From Sarcophilus harrisii (Eukaryota; Chordata; Mammalia; Dasyuromorphia; Dasyuridae), in contig NC_045427.1 of assembly GCF_902635505.1 (NCBI RefSeq), forward strand, positions 58,864,539 through 58,928,538: a stretch of DNA of 64,000 bases, written 5' to 3'. A program made the position numbers and the translations under genes. A model generated the notes under the pieces. It ran no database searches, was not told the origin of the DNA, and saw nothing but the letters and a program-made list of their open reading frames with translations. Positions 1-12,618 of this stretch are shown here, in pieces (position 1 is the first letter of the stretch; each line of letters begins with the position of its first letter).

Positions 1-2512
1 GGAGATAGTGTATCTTGAAGTGCATCACAAACTATATGGGACTAAATAAAAGGCAATTATTATTGATATTATTATTACTATTATCTTTTTCTTTTCTTTT
101 TTTCTTCTAAAGGGCGTTAGATAGAAGTAACCTGAAAACAGGTTGCTATGTTGCTATGATTCTTTTTTATACTGAAGACCTAGAAAATAAAATTCTCTTG
201 ACTGGTACTACCAATTCTCAAGTCCTAATACTACCAAATGGGCCACCATCTGAAACTGATGATATGCTTGCATGTATGTAACCTATATCTTATTGATTAC
301 TGTCTAAGGGAGAGTGGAGAGAAGGGTTGGAGGGATAGATTTTGGAACCTAAAGCTTTATAAAAATGTTAAAAATTGTTTTAATATGTAATTGGGAAAAA
401 TAAAATATATTAAATTTTAAAAATAAAAAAGAAATGACATTAACAAGGAAGCCTTATCATCTGCTTTCTTGCTGTGATTTAAGAACCATGGAACCTTTCT
501 ACCTGACTCCTAGTAGAAACTTGCTTTAACTGTGGTCTCTTCCATTAGGATGGGAGTTACTGCAGAACAGAAGCTGTCTTGCTTTTTTATTTATATCCTT
601 AGCACTCAGCATAATGCTTTGCACATAGTAAGCACATAATAAATGCTTTTTAGTTAATTAATTAATTTGATATTCTCCCGACTATCACAAAAGTGGATAA
701 AATGAAGCTTCTTTTGAAATTTTAAAAAATGTGTTGGGTTATAACTTCATCTTCCATAGATCCACTGAAAGTACCAGACATGTATGGGACAACTTGAGTA
801 GTAGACAGGATGATAGGGAGGATATGTACTGTGTCCTGTTTCCCACATAGTTTTATTTTCTTCTGCTAGGTCTCTATATTTTGAAAGCTTTTCATTCCTT
901 GTCTGTTTGGAGATTTATGAGAATTCTTTATGGTGACATCTATTAAAAGAGTTGTTCTAAAATATTAATGGATCAATGTTATGTCTAGAGGATTGTGGGT
1001 AACAGCTCTGTATGTGATGATGCTTTGGTTTTTATTGCCTTCTCAAGGGTATTTTAGAGTTTTTATTTGTACTATGAGATTTGTCATCTGCTAGTTATTC
1101 TAGCCACTTGGTTGCACCTCTTTACAGATGGGATAGATGCTAAATTTTTGCAGCCTTCAGGATAATGTTGCAATTTGTACCTTTTCATTGCATAATATGT
1201 ATTGATCAACATATTCAGGATCCTTAAAAATAAGCTTCTTGTAATTTCTGGTGACAGTGACCTGATCCTGACTTGCTCTCATAAACCCATCTCTTGTCCA
1301 TTCCCATAAACAGCTCTGCATGGCAGCTATTTTCATGTCACTTCTCTGTTGACAAACTGTTGATTGAGTTTATGTGGATGTTGCTAAGGAAAGACTTTCT
1401 TTTTTGCATGTTGGATCCTATTAGTTATTTCAAAAGTCTTTATTTGGAGATAAATAATTTTGGTTATATTTGACTGATCCAATGGTGTACATCTGTTATC
1501 AGCCTATTTCTGTAAAATTTTGATCTGTTCATCACATACTTAATCAGTACAAATGGTATTTCATTTTCACTAGAGAATTTCCATGAGCTGACATCGAGGT
1601 GTAATTTTATTTGCAGTTCAGCTATAAAACTTGAAGTTATCTATTACAATGCTTGGTACATAGTAGGAGCTTAATAAATGTTTATTGATTGTTCTGATTA
1701 ATACAATGTTTTGGTAAGACTCTTTCTCTGACTTGTAAGTCATATTGAGTTCTACTTAGTAATTAGAATGATGGATTCAATTCTCAAGCTGTCTCCCAGT
1801 AAGTGCTACATTTTATACCACTTGTTCTTTCTATTATTGTGTTGTTATTGGGTCTTAAATTGAGTACAGTTTTCCGTGTAGACATTAACTACCTTAGTAT
1901 TATTTTTGTTGTTGTTATGTCTCTATTTCCCAGGATCATGACAGAAGAATTATAGGCAATTCAAACTAGAATGAATTTAAGAGATCATTTGGGACAACCT
2001 ACTCATTTATAAGTGAGAAAACTGAGGTCAAACGCCTTGTCCATGGTCACAAAAAGAGTAAAGTGTCAGATGTGGGACCTGAACTCTAAAACATTAGCTT
2101 TTAAGGTACAATTCATGAAGATTAGTGTCCTTGGCACTTGGGTGTATTTCTTCAGGGATATTTCTTCATTAGCATTTTGGTGGTTATTTTAAGTGAATAT
2201 ATCTTTATTAGTATTTTCTGGGGATGGTCTTGATCAGAATAGATGTGTGATGAATGGAAAGTTTATTGAATCTTATGGAGTTGTGTATACATTAGCATTT
2301 TCCTTGCATTTCCTAATTTACTTAGTGACATCTTTAGAAGGGGAAATATTTTTTCTTTTAAGAAAATAAAGTACTTTATGGGGAAAAAGTATTTTGATGG
2401 CAATATTATCAAGACTTCACTTTTTTTTTTTCAGAAGAGAGGGAAATGATTTGGTCCTGTAGAGTACATTTGACTCCTTTTGTCACAAATTCAGAGGGTA
2501 TATACAAATATT
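1..2512. repeat. Intergenic DNA with L1 tail and L2 3' ends; no gene seen
   Basis: Positions about 300-440 hold an L1 3' tail on the plus strand (GTTAAAAATTGTTTTAATATG, AATTGGGAAAAATAAAATAT). Positions about 500-660 hold an L2 3' end (GCACATAGTAAGCACATAAT, AAATGCTTTTTAG), and about 1630-1690 another (GGTACATAGTAGGAGC TTAATAAATG). A MIR-like stretch lies at about 1975-2120 on the minus strand. In the remainder, mostly AT-rich, I see no genes and no other structure. Confidence 0.6.
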
Positions 2513-2582
2513 TCTCTCTATCTCTGTCTGTCTTTGTCTCACTCAGTCTGTCTGTCTGTTTCTCTCTGTCTCTCTGTCTTTG

Positions 2583-2617
<35 letters not shown>

Positions 2618-2645
2618 ATCTATCTATCTATTTATCTATCTATCC
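2513..2645. repeat. (TCTG)n/(TCTA)n microsatellite
   Basis: CTGT/CTCT-rich sequence passes into about 14 TCTA units (from 2585). A 118-residue open frame crossing it (2480-2836) is low complexity (repeated LSIY) and not a gene. Confidence 0.9.
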
Positions 2646-5329
2646 ACTTAGCTAGTTATAAATGCAGGCCAAGACCACATAAAATTCAGAAATGTTGCCT
2701 GGCTTGTGGAATTTGGCTAAGGAGCTGCTGTTTTGGGTTTGGGGGAAAGGGGTGCCCCGACCTGTGTCTGCCTCAAGGGGAATTTATCCTTCACACTTTG
2801 TGGTCTTCTTCTAAGGCTGAGCCTTTATGCCCATAATTAGCAAACACTGCCATCTCTTGACTGTTCTAGGACATGTCCCATTATGACAGATTCTAAGAGA
2901 TGAATGGGACTGTAAATCACCAGAGCTAAACGTTTACCTGAGTAGGAATCTTCTTGTAATGTTCCAAGCAAGAGGCCTTCCTAAAGGTCTCCAATGAGGT
3001 CTAGGAAAGCAGCCAAAGACAAGCTTTTCTTCACATTGGTGACAATCTCTTTATCTATATTCATTCTGATCCCAGTTCTAGCCTTTGGGGTCAAGCAGAA
3101 AAAGCAGACTCCCTTTTCCTCAGGATAGCCCTTCAGATTCTTGATGGCAGCTAGCACGCCTAAATCTAGGCTCCTCTTCATCTTTTTAGGACAGAGTTTC
3201 CATATGTTCCAGAATATCTGGGGAGGATTGTTAGGTTTTTGGAAAATTCCAGGGGGAACTTCCTAATTAGTCAACAAGCATTTATTAGGCACAGGTACTG
3301 TGTTAGATTAGAGATATGGGAAAAAAAAACATAGTTCTGACTCTTAAGAAGCTCACAATCTAATGAAGAAAAAAACAGATAACAGATATCTACTAAGGGG
3401 GGTGTGGGCAGGATAAATTGGAGATAATCTCAAAAGGAAGGCCCTAAGAAACAATAAGAAGGGAAAGTTCAACTACCCTGGGAGATGGCACATCCTCAGA
3501 ATATCCTAGGTTTTAAATTGTAAGGGAACATATAGATTATTTTATAAAATAATAATAATAGCTAACATTTATATAGTGTCTTAAATTTGCAAAGTATTTT
3601 ACAAATATTATCTCATTTGATCTTCAGTCAGTAGGTGCTGTTATCATTCTCATTTTTACCAATGCGGAAACTGAGGTAGACAGCTAATAATGACAGCATT
3701 TCTATAGTGCTTCAGATTTGCAAAGCACTTTACAAATATTATCTTATTTGATCCTTATATTAATCTCAGGGGTAGGTGTAATTGTTGTTCCTGTTTTACA
3801 AACAAGAAAGCAGAGAATGTGATTAAGTGACTTGCTTAGAGTCATGTAGCTAATAAGTGTCTGAAGCTATATTTGAACATAGGACTTTCCCAGTTTAGGT
3901 CAAGTGCTCTATCTTTGGACCACTTACCTGTCTAGTCCTATCACATTATTATAGAGATGGTATGTTCTTATCTTTCTGTTAGTTACTTGTTATTAAGAGA
4001 TCTAGTCTCCAGAAAGGGGATAGATGAAATAATTAATTGGATACTCTAAATTAATAAAATTCATTTAGAATAACCATCAGGGAAAGAGGATCAATTGAAT
4101 TTGACCTGGATTGAATTTAAGGAGTCAACTAAATAGGAACTGTACAAGTAAGTGGGACTGGAGAAACACCAAGGTTGGATACTTCTCTATGGAAGTCATC
4201 ATTGAAACCAAAGGCATGGATATAGGTAGGCTTTGGTCTGATCACCAGTAGGTCTGAGATTCTGAAAGTCCTGGTGAGCAGGAAAAACTATGCCCATTTA
4301 AGGTCTAATTCATAATTCTTAGATCACTTTTCTTCCCATAGTCCAACTTCGCCACAGATAGCTCTCTGCTGCCTCTTACTGGCTAAGGTCATTGCCAAGG
4401 GCTCTCTTGTCAGTTTTCTGAGTTTTAATAGACAAAACCAAAACTAAACAACACACAAAATAGACCAAATAGGATTCCTCCTTTGTTCTTTTTTCTTCAT
4501 AATAATCTAAAGCATCCATCATAGAATATGACATACACGACAATTAAAGAGTGCCACATTCATTAGAGATTTTTAAAAATGGTAACATTTAATTGCATTA
4601 GGAATCTGGGACCATCTAGTTTGAAAGCTAAAGGTTTGAAAAGAGATGCTGCAGAGGAAAAATGATTTTTTTTCTCTAGAAACATGGGCTTTTAATGTCA
4701 CATATTCTGAATTGTATGATCTCCTTGTGTAGTAATCAGTAATGACTGTGTTAATGAATGAATATTTTCCATTTTAGTTGCCTAATTGTTTGAGTGGCTT
4801 AATTAGACGAGTTTCAAAATTTTGTGCTTTTTTTTCTCATTCATTTCATTAATTCAATAAGCATTTCCTGGGTGCCTCTTATGTAGAGGAGATACAAAGA
4901 TGAATCTCTAATGCTTTCAGATTTTCAAAGCCTTTTTTCACTCAATAGCTGAGAGATAAATTGTGCAGAGATGAGCACTCTCATTTTTTTTTTTTTTTTT
5001 TTTTTTTTTACAGATGAGGAACCTGAGGTTGAATGAGGAAGGACTCCTTGACCAGAAATATAAGAATCTGTCTGCTCTCTCAAAGCTGGGGAGGCAGATT
5101 CTTGTTCCATTTGGGAGGAAGAGATAGTCTGGATTCTATTAGGCTTCTGTATATTTATTTCTCTGGCTAAGGAAATACTGGGGAATGTAAATAGTGGGAC
5201 AGGACTTGGCTAACTGTAGAAAAGGAAAAGAGGATGAGAAAGAATGGAGAAAGAGCCTAGCCAAGCCCTGTTGCATCTGGGTGATCTGGATCTCTTGCAA
5301 AAAGGAGGAAATAATGTTGAGCAGGCTGA
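2646..5329. repeat. Intergenic repeats: CR1/L3, SINE/MIR-like copies, poly(T)
   Basis: About 2950-3250 is a CR1/L3 fragment on the minus strand (CAGGATAGCCCTTCAGATTC). About 3260-3470 is an old dispersed repeat (AACAAGCATTTATTAGGCAC). About 3541-3678 and 3679-3925 are two consecutive SINE/MIR-like copies on the minus strand, each starting at a GCTAA(C/T)A box and containing GCAAAG...TTTACAAATATTATCT. A T(25) run lies at about 4985-5009. The stretches 2646-2950 and 4000-4980 show nothing I can name. Confidence 0.55.
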
Positions 5330-6200
5330 CTTTAGAAAAACTTGGTTGAGTGAGGTGAGCAGAACCAGGTGAATATTGCGTATAACAACAGGAAGATTAT
5401 ATGATGATCAAACATGATAGACTTCTTAGCAATGCAGTGATCCAAGACAATTCCAGTAGATTTGGAATGGAAATGCTATCTGCATTCAGAGGGAAAATTA
5501 TGAAGACCGAATGCAAATCAAAGCTTACTATTTTCCTCTTTTTTATGTGCGTTTCCTTTTTCTTTTTCTGGGTTTTTTTCCCTTTTATTCTGATTTTTCT
5601 TTTATAATAGGACAAACATGGAAATATGTTTAAAACGATTATATATGTATAATTTATATCAGATTGCTTGCTGTCTTGAGGAGGGGGGAGGTAAGGAAAG
5701 GAGGGAAAAATATTTAGAACTCAAAATTTTACAAAAAAATGAATGTCCATTGGGCTATCAAAGTGCATACCCTTTGATCCAGCATTGTTTCTATTGGGCT
5801 TATAGATCATAAAGATAAAAGATAAAGATAATAATGAGATCATAAAGGAGGGAAAGGGACCCACAAGTGCAAAAATATTTGTGGCAGCCCTTTTCATAGT
5901 GGCAAGAAACTGGAAACTGAGTGGATGCCCATCAGTTGGAGAACTAGAGCTGTGGCCAAAAATAGCATATTCAGCAAAATTATCTATAATTTTGAATGAA
6001 AAAATGACACTCAATGAACTTGTAGATCTCTAGGACTTTCTATCAACTAAATCTGAACTTAACAGAAAATTCAACATATAAGAGCGAAGATCAATTTTTA
6101 GCAACTCAACATGGACAAACTGTTTAAACATGGGAAAAAATGAATGTTAAAAACTATCTTTATGTGAAATTGGAAAATAAAATACTTTTTAGTAAAAAAG
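5330..6200 (+). repeat. L1 3'-end fragments, marsupial type
   Basis: GTGAGGTGAGCAGAACCAGG, ATGATGATCAAACATGATAG and AATGCAGTGATCCAAGACAA are the conserved 3'UTR words of marsupial L1. The tail GGAAATATGTTT...CAGATTGCTTGC follows at 5620-5690. A second piece (about 5745-6010) has GTGGCAAGAAACTGGAAACT and GGATGCCCATCAGTTGGAGA, which belong upstream of the first in L1. A third tail (6115-6195) ends in AAAATAAAATAC. So at least two overlapping truncated copies lie here. Confidence 0.75.
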
Positions 6201-6814
6201 AAATAAATAACATGCAATGGAGGGGAGGTCTGAACCAACCATTTGAATTCTGGTATTGACATATGTGCCCCTTTCAAATCTAGCTTAAGGGTTCCTCAAA
6301 ACCTAGAGTAAAATTAAATGATTTTTGTGAATTGTATTCTTTTCAAGGTATTCAGTCTTGGACTCTTAATATCCTTTGGGCAGTAAGTCATTGTTGAGGA
6401 CATTGGGGTAAGGAAGGGAATATTAGTCACATTGATAGAGCCTTTCGTTTTGCTGCTCCGTACAATGGGAATGATTACATTTTCCTTTTCTCTAATCCAA
6501 GTTAACCCACATTTATAAAAAACTCACTACATTCAAAAGTCCATGCTAGTTGTTCAGAACATAAAGACAAAAAAACAAAACTGACATTCCATTGGGAAGA
6601 TGCAACATGCATAAAGATAAGTCAATAAGAGGTAATTTGAGGGGAGACTTGAGTATTAATCATTGGAGAAGTCAAGGAGAACTTCACAGAGGAAGTGCTA
6701 TCTGAATTGGGCCATGAAGGAAGATAAGGATGCTTGAGAGGCAGAGAAGAGGAGAGGTTGTATCCCAAGCATGGGGCATTACTGGGTAACATATATGTAT
6801 ATGTATACATACAG

Positions 6815-8020
6815 GATTCATTATCTTTTCCTTCAAATCCTCTTGTACCTTCCCTAGTACTGTGGAGGACACTGCCATATTCCCAGTCACTCAGGCTGAC
6901 AACCTGAGAGTCAAATTGCATTCCTCTCTATCTCTCACTTCCCAAATCCATGCTGTTGTCAAGGTCAGTCCATTTCATCTCTGTAACAACTATCCCATGT
7001 ATCTCCTTCTCTCCTCTGACACTTGCTCCTTCTGAGGTGCAGACTTTTGTAGCTGCATACCTATTGTAATAGCTGCTGATAGATTTGCTCACCTCAGGTT
7101 TCTTCCCACTTCAATTCATCCTCCCTTCCTAAAATGCAGTACTAATCATATTCCCCTCCCCTCCCCAATCAATAAACTCCAATGGCTTTCTATTGCTTCC
7201 AAGACCAGATACAAAAATTCTTCTTCTTCTTCTTTTTTTAAACTCCCAAAGACCTTGTTAAGGGCTCTAATACTGTTTTACCAACTGCTGCTGGACATCT
7301 CCTTCTAGATATCCTGTAGATATCTTAAACTCATTATTTTCAAAATGCAATTCATATCTTTCTCCCTAATTCCCCCCCAAACTTTCTCACTCTAGATTAG
7401 AGTATCCTTCTTTTATCTTTCCAGTCTTCTTAGATTTTACTACCTGATGAATTGTCTTTGATAGAGTGATATTACCTGGAACACTCTCTTTTCTCTGCTT
7501 TGACTACTAAGTTTCCTGACTTTTATCAGGTCCCAACTAAAATCCCATCTTTTCCAAACCCTTTTAATCACAGTGTTTTCCCTCTTTTAATTTTTGTCAT
7601 TGTTGAGTAGTTTCATTTGTGTCATACTTTTTGTAACCCCATTTGGGGTTTTCTTGGCAAAGATATTGTAGTGCTTTGTCATTTTCTTCTTCAGTTCATT
7701 TTATGGATGAAGAGGCAAACAGAGTTAAGTGATTTGTCCTGGCTCACACACCTAATAAGTGTCTGGGGACAGATTTGAACTCAGGAAGATGAGTCTTAGT
7801 GATTTTAAGCCCAGTGCCCTATTCATTGTGCTACTAGCTGTCCCCTTTTAATCATTTCCTGTTATATAGCTTGTTTTCTGTTTGCATGTTGTCTCCCTCA
7901 TGAGATTGTAAACCCCTCGAGGGCAGGTACTGTCTTTTGCCTCTTTGTTTATCCCTATGCTTCATACAGTTCCTGATACATAAAAGGTGCTTAATAAATG
8001 CTTATTGATTGATTGAAATG
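6815..8020 (+). repeat. L2 fragments, interrupted by a SINE
   Basis: Words such as CCCAGTCACTCAGGCTGACA, CCATGCTGTTGTCAAGGTCA and AACTCCAATGGCTTTCTATT, and the tail CTCGAGGGCAGGTACTGTCT... GCTTAATAAATGCTTATTGA, define L2 3' sequence. The internal order is disturbed around 7260-7420 (CTGGACATCTCCTTCTAGAT), suggesting two copies. The 3' end at about 8020 is intact. Confidence 0.65.
7592..7850 (-). repeat. Full-length tRNA-like marsupial SINE inserted in L2
   Basis: On the minus strand it starts GGGGACAGCTAGTAGCACAA, continues with TGAGTTCAAATCTGTCCCCA and ends CCCCAAATGGGGTTACAAAA. CTTTTAAT flanks both sides (about 7582-7590 and 7846-7853), as expected for a target-site duplication in the L2 host sequence. 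Confidence 0.75.
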
Positions 8021-9539
8021 TGCAGAGGCAGGACATAGAATATTGGATTTTGGAGACAGAGTTATCTAGTTTAATTAGAACCCAGAGGGCATGAAGGAGA
8101 ATTATGTGAAAGAAGAATAGAAAAGTAGGTTGAAACTAAATTCTGGAGGACCTTAAATAGCAGGCTGAAATTTATGATAGAAGCTACAAAAGGATTTCAA
8201 GCATGGAAAAACTTAGGTCTGTTCAGTCCAGAAGATTATTTTGGCAGCTTGCAGAGGGGGTTCAAGAGAGGACATACTGGGAAAAGGCATTCCAATTAGG
8301 AGACTATTTCAGTAGGCTGGGTAAGGAAAGCCCAGACTATGGTGGTGTCCAAGGGAGTGAAAAGAATGGGTCTGATTGTTCTTTTACCAGACCTGAATGA
8401 AGGAAATGGACCAAAGGGACTGTCAGGTTCCTGAGCACAGTCAGAATAGAAGGCAACTAACAAGTCAACAAGCATTTCCCAAGTGCCTACTATGTGCCAA
8501 ACTCTGTATGAAGTTCAGTGATGCAAGATGTGACAGATGTTGTGAAGACAGAAGTGATAAGCATTGGCAAGTGATTAATACAGGAGAATGGGTATTGACT
8601 GAAACAGAGGGAAGAGACAAGGATGGCTCCAAAGTGAGAAAGTTTGGGGAGGGGTGGAGTTAGAGAGAAAGAGAATGAGTTCAGTTTTTGGAAACAGTAA
8701 GTTTAAGATGCCAACAGGATATCTAGAAGGAGATGTCTAGCAACAGTTGATTATATTGGATTAGAATTCAAGGGAGGAATTAGGTGCTGATAAAAAGATG
8801 TGGAGTCATCTGTTCAAAAGTGATCATTAAATCTGTTTGATGAGCTCATCCTCAGAGAGGATTTAGAAATATAACAAAAGGTGGGTCAGGACTGAACGTT
8901 GGGAGACCAGACAAACATCCCTGACTGTACTGAGAGAGAATGTGAGAAAGTGGGGTCTATAGACTAACTGACATATTTCCCATGAGTCTTCCATATTTTG
9001 TACAGTCACTTCTAGAATTTGTAAAATTGGGTGACTCCTCTATTTTGAGGTTTCTCTGGAGTTGTCTTTTGTTTACTTCCAACTCTCTTAATCTTTTTTT
9101 TTTAATTTCCTGCCACTTTCTAGAGCAGATTCAGATTCTCTTCTACTCCTAGAACTAAAAGATACTTTATACTACAGGATGTTAGAGCTGGAATTGACCT
9201 CAGAATTAGAATTGACTCAAAATTGGAGGTCCGCTCTGACATTCTCCCTTCTAAGGGACCTTTTAGCTTGGTTATTTTGCTTTTTAGACATTTAGACATT
9301 TAATCCAGTCCCCTCATTTTATATATGAAAAAAACTGAGACCCAGATAGGGAAATGAGATTTCCTCAAGGCCATATAGCTAAAAGCATGTCAGAACCAGG
9401 CCTGGGACATAGGGGTTTTATCTTCTGCCATCCCATCTCCATAGTTGGGAAGTTTGAATTTATCATCAGGCCGATGTGACTGACAATGCAAGACTGTTTA
9501 GTTTAACAATCAAACAGTAAAAAAGAATTTCCCCAAATT
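8021..9539. repeat. Intergenic DNA just downstream of CDH5: ancient dispersed repeats
   Basis: About 8085-8960 belongs to an old mammalian repeat that I cannot name (AGGAGACTATTTCAGTAGGC, GTGGTGTCCAAGGGAGTG). Parts of it recur at about 15900-16270, 34330-34600 and 35000-35160. Two long open frames here (8203-8400 and 8397-8663) fall within it and are not genes. About 9290-9420 is a MIR-like piece on the minus strand. Confidence 0.5.
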
Positions 9540-9555
9540 AACCTCAAGATTTTCT

Positions 9556-9561
9556 TTTATT
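9556..9561 (-). terminator. CDH5 polyadenylation signal AATAAA
   Basis: The minus strand reads TAAATAAAAGAAAATCTT. The canonical hexamer sits in the context recalled for the human CDH5 3' end, so cleavage is expected about 10-25 nt downstream (about 9532-9546). A second AATAAA at 11603-11608, at the edge of the L3 fragment, could give a shorter form, but I see no support for its use. Confidence 0.75.
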
Positions 9562-11264
9562 TAAGTAAAAACTCAAAATATAAAAAATACAGTACGTTCA
9601 GTGCAGCAATTTGTCCAATTTACAGTTAATAGCTCCAGAAAACAATTACTTTACTAAAAGGGATAGGGAAAGAAAGATTTTATGAAACTTTATCCAACTA
9701 ATATAACCTGAATTAATATTAAGTTAACTTGACTAGCGTATAGTTAATTATGAACCAATATTTTGCGCTATATATATTTACCTGTCAGTATTATTAGTAA
9801 AATACTTCTATGTAGAAAAAGCCCCAGTTAATAAAGGGTTAAGGAAATAGAATTATCTACATTTTGTCACAGAGTAAAGGCACCCCAAACAGGCTTAAGA
9901 CATTGCTGCATGGATTTGAAAGGAGACTACCAGGATTATCAGTGTATTTTTTTTCAGCTATATGGATGGTGAACTTTTGGATGTATACATATTTGCCAAA
10001 GAATGTTTGATTTTGGATTACTACAGGTGGCTCCTGATGGGACATGAGTCAGATCTGGGAAAGTTTTTATTTGTTCCTTTACTAGATCTACATGGGAGGA
10101 AAGGCCCAGTGGGGCTGGCATGAACCTGAACACTAAATTTGGATACCAGTCAGAAGAGGATGCAATTGATACCTCACATCCATTTGTCCCTGAGATAAAG
10201 AGGGATAGAGGGCCTTTTTAGGCCCATGTTCATTCTGTAAGAGAAAACAAATAGTGGTGGGAAGGATGAAAGGTTCAGATCAAGGTTAAGGCAGAAAAAT
10301 TGGGGCTTTTGGGTCTTGGGGTGAAGGAAGTCTACTATTGTTAGGTAGTGTTCTAAGGGAAAGGACATATGATAATAGCTCCCATTTAGATAACATTTTT
10401 AGATTCAATCTTTGAAGTTCTTTTCTTGTGCTTCACTCTACTGTGCAGGTGACCCAGAATTCATAAAAGTTTTCTTAGTGGAATACCTGCTTAAAATTAA
10501 GCAGGAAATATGGACCATGTGACTGTGTACCTGTCATTCAAGAACCAGACTAGCTAAGTTCAAAGAAGTGTTTTACCGGGTTGGGAACAGGTTAATGAAC
10601 TTTTCAGCTATAGCAATTCTCAAAGATTGTGCACTAAATAGTAGGTGGTTGCAACCTGCATTGGTGGGGCAAGTACCAATGAGAACAAAATCACAGATTT
10701 TTTAAATGTTGAAGGTTGCATATTAGGAGAGAGACAAAAAGTGATCCTGGATCTTATTTTGTGGTGAGTCATTTCTAATCTTCATCATCTCATATGTGAG
10801 GAAAAATGCATCTATATTCCAAAGCTTGGAAGATTAGTTCAGCGAACCCTTCAATCAGATGAATTTAGTTGGGAGCATAATGTTGGGAGCAGTGCCTGAC
10901 TTTGTCATGGGAATGGGAAGTCTAGTCAACTCCAAGTTGAGTATGTCAACAGCATGAAATGGCAGTCCCATCAGCTAGTGTGATCCAATGTTGCATTATA
11001 TGAGAATAATATGACATTAATAGAAGAAGAATATTCAGAATGGAGGCAACTCTTCCACTGTCCTCTGTTTAAGAACACAACCAGAATTTTGTGTCTAATT
11101 AGAACACATCCATGGGAGAGAGATCAGGTTGGTGAGGTACTTAGGGACCATGTCTCAAAGGAATTGGGTGAAGGTACTGAGAAGTGGCCAGTCTTCAGGA
11201 AAAAAAAACAAAAACTTAAAACTATTCCTTACGGATAACACAAGCTAGTTGTTTACAAGTTTTT

Positions 11265-11565
11265 CAAGAGCTGCCATGCTAAAGGATAAGAATTAGTATT
11301 CTTGGACTCAGAGGGCAGAATTAGGAGATAGAATTATAATTAGATGGAAGTTGCAAGGTCAGATTTTACCTCTGTATAAAAAACAAACAAACAACTTCCT
11401 AACACTTGGAAGTGTCCAAAAGTGAAATGGATTGCTTTGGGAGGTAGCTAGTTTTCCTTCCCTTGGGGGCCTTTGAGCAAAGGCCATTCGACCACTTTTC
11501 TGGGGTATTGTAGCAGGAATGAGGTTGGAATATATGGTCTCTGAGATCTCTTCCAACTCTCATAT
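11265..11565 (+). repeat. CR1/L3-type LINE 3' end within the CDH5 3'UTR (antisense)
   Basis: The order of phrases matches the 3' end of L3/CR1 elements: GAGCTGCCATGCTAAAGGA, AACTTCCTAACACTTGGAA, GTCCAAAAGTGAAATGGATT, then ATCTCTTCCAACTCTCATATT. It runs straight into the (TG)n at 11566. It is old and diverged, and 5' truncated. Confidence 0.65.
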
Positions 11566-11587
11566 TGTGTGTGTGTGTGTGTGTGTG
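11566..11587. repeat. (TG)n microsatellite in the CDH5 3'UTR
   Basis: Eleven TG units lie at the 3' end of the L3 fragment. They are transcribed as (CA)n in the CDH5 mRNA, a potential hnRNP L-type binding tract (inference). Confidence 0.9.
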
Positions 11588-12500
11588 AAGTCTTTCTAGG
11601 CCTTTATTGAAAGGAGATAATAGCCCAGCTAGTTCTGAATAGATCACATTCAGAGACCTCAGGTTGCCAAGTTCACATTTCTGTGAGCATGGAGCCCGAT
11701 CCAGACTGATCAAGAATATGCTGTTCATTAAGGAAGCACCTGAGAATTCTAACCACTTTAGCCTCCAAAGCCTGAAGATGGTCACTGTGACTTAGCAGAT
11801 TTAAGGAACTGGGTGCGGTGGAGGTGGGGAAAAAGTCCTTATATTGTGGGTTCAGAGGGAGCGAGGGTGATCTGTGGAGACTGACTAGCAGGGTTTTGTG
11901 CTCATTAGAAGCAGAGTGAATGCAGCTGGCTCGGCTTCCCGTAGACATCTTCTCTCCCAAAGCCCTGTGTGGTACTGAGCTGTCAGCTTGTGCTTAGCTG
12001 GTGTGACAAATCACATAGAAGGGGGTAATTTGCTCTCTCACATGGTTTCTGCCATCAGGTAGATGGTAGTGCCTTCATTGTCAGAATGGCCATGTTTTTC
12101 ACATAATCCCAGGTTATAGAACGGGAAGAGACCTTAGAGATTGTCTCGGTCTGATCAGCCACAGTTGGACACCATGTACCTTGACCCCAACATAGCGATG
12201 TCATTTTGGTTCTCTTTGAGCACCGAAGGACAACGTGCAGTCCATCTACTTCATTGTACAAAACAGGAAATGGAGGCCCAAAGAAGTGATTTTTTTCACA
12301 TTTATAAGTAATGAATAGCAGAGGCAAAATTTGAACTTGGGTCCAAATCCAGAATTTTTTCTCACTACATCCCACTGCCTTTCCAGAAGGTGTAGCTAAA
12401 TGTGGGACTAGATATATGATTACACACAGTTGTTTTTCTCTATCTTCCAAATTCAAGTGAATTCAACAAGCCATTATTGAGTATCTTTTGTGTGCAAGAA

Positions 12501-12527
12501 ATTAAAAAGTGGCTATCCACTTTTAAT
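12501..12527. other. Small near-perfect hairpin in the early 3'UTR
   Basis: ATTAAAAAGTGG, a 4-nt loop (CTAT) and CCACTTTTAAT form an inverted repeat with one extra A in one arm. It starts 92 nt after the stop codon on the transcript. The sequence shows only the pairing; any role is unknown. Confidence 0.5.
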
Positions 12528-12618
12528 CCATCCTTACAGTTTCTTTCAGATGACATTGGGGATTTGGATCTTTTCCTGCAAAGGGGTTAGTTTCTAGGAT
12601 CCAAGTCAGTGGGTGACT

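Larger units (their letters stand above)
9540..12618 (-). other. CDH5: CDH5 3'UTR, about 3.1 kb, swollen by old repeats
   Basis: The region from the stop codon to the poly(A) site has no internal gene. Read on the minus strand, its last ~230 bases (9540-9770) contain short stretches that resemble the end of the human CDH5 mRNA as I remember it: ATATTAATTCAGG, GTACTGTATTTTTT and TAAATAAAAGAAAATCTT. Inside lie an antisense CR1/L3 3' end (about 11265-11565), a (TG)n tract (11566-11587) and a MIR-like segment (about 12100-12340). These help explain why this 3'UTR is longer than the human one. Confidence 0.75.

Noticed and set aside
2981-3181. 66-residue minus-strand frame that looked like a possible gene fragment
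   Set aside because: Lies in a CR1/L3 fragment outside the LINE's own coding frame; no known domain.
8203-8663. Two consecutive frames suggesting a small gene downstream of CDH5
   Set aside because: Within an ancient dispersed repeat that recurs in the window; composition is not gene-like.
12055-12456. 133-residue minus-strand frame just after CDH5
   Set aside because: Within the CDH5 3'UTR over a MIR-like segment; no domain and no separate promoter.
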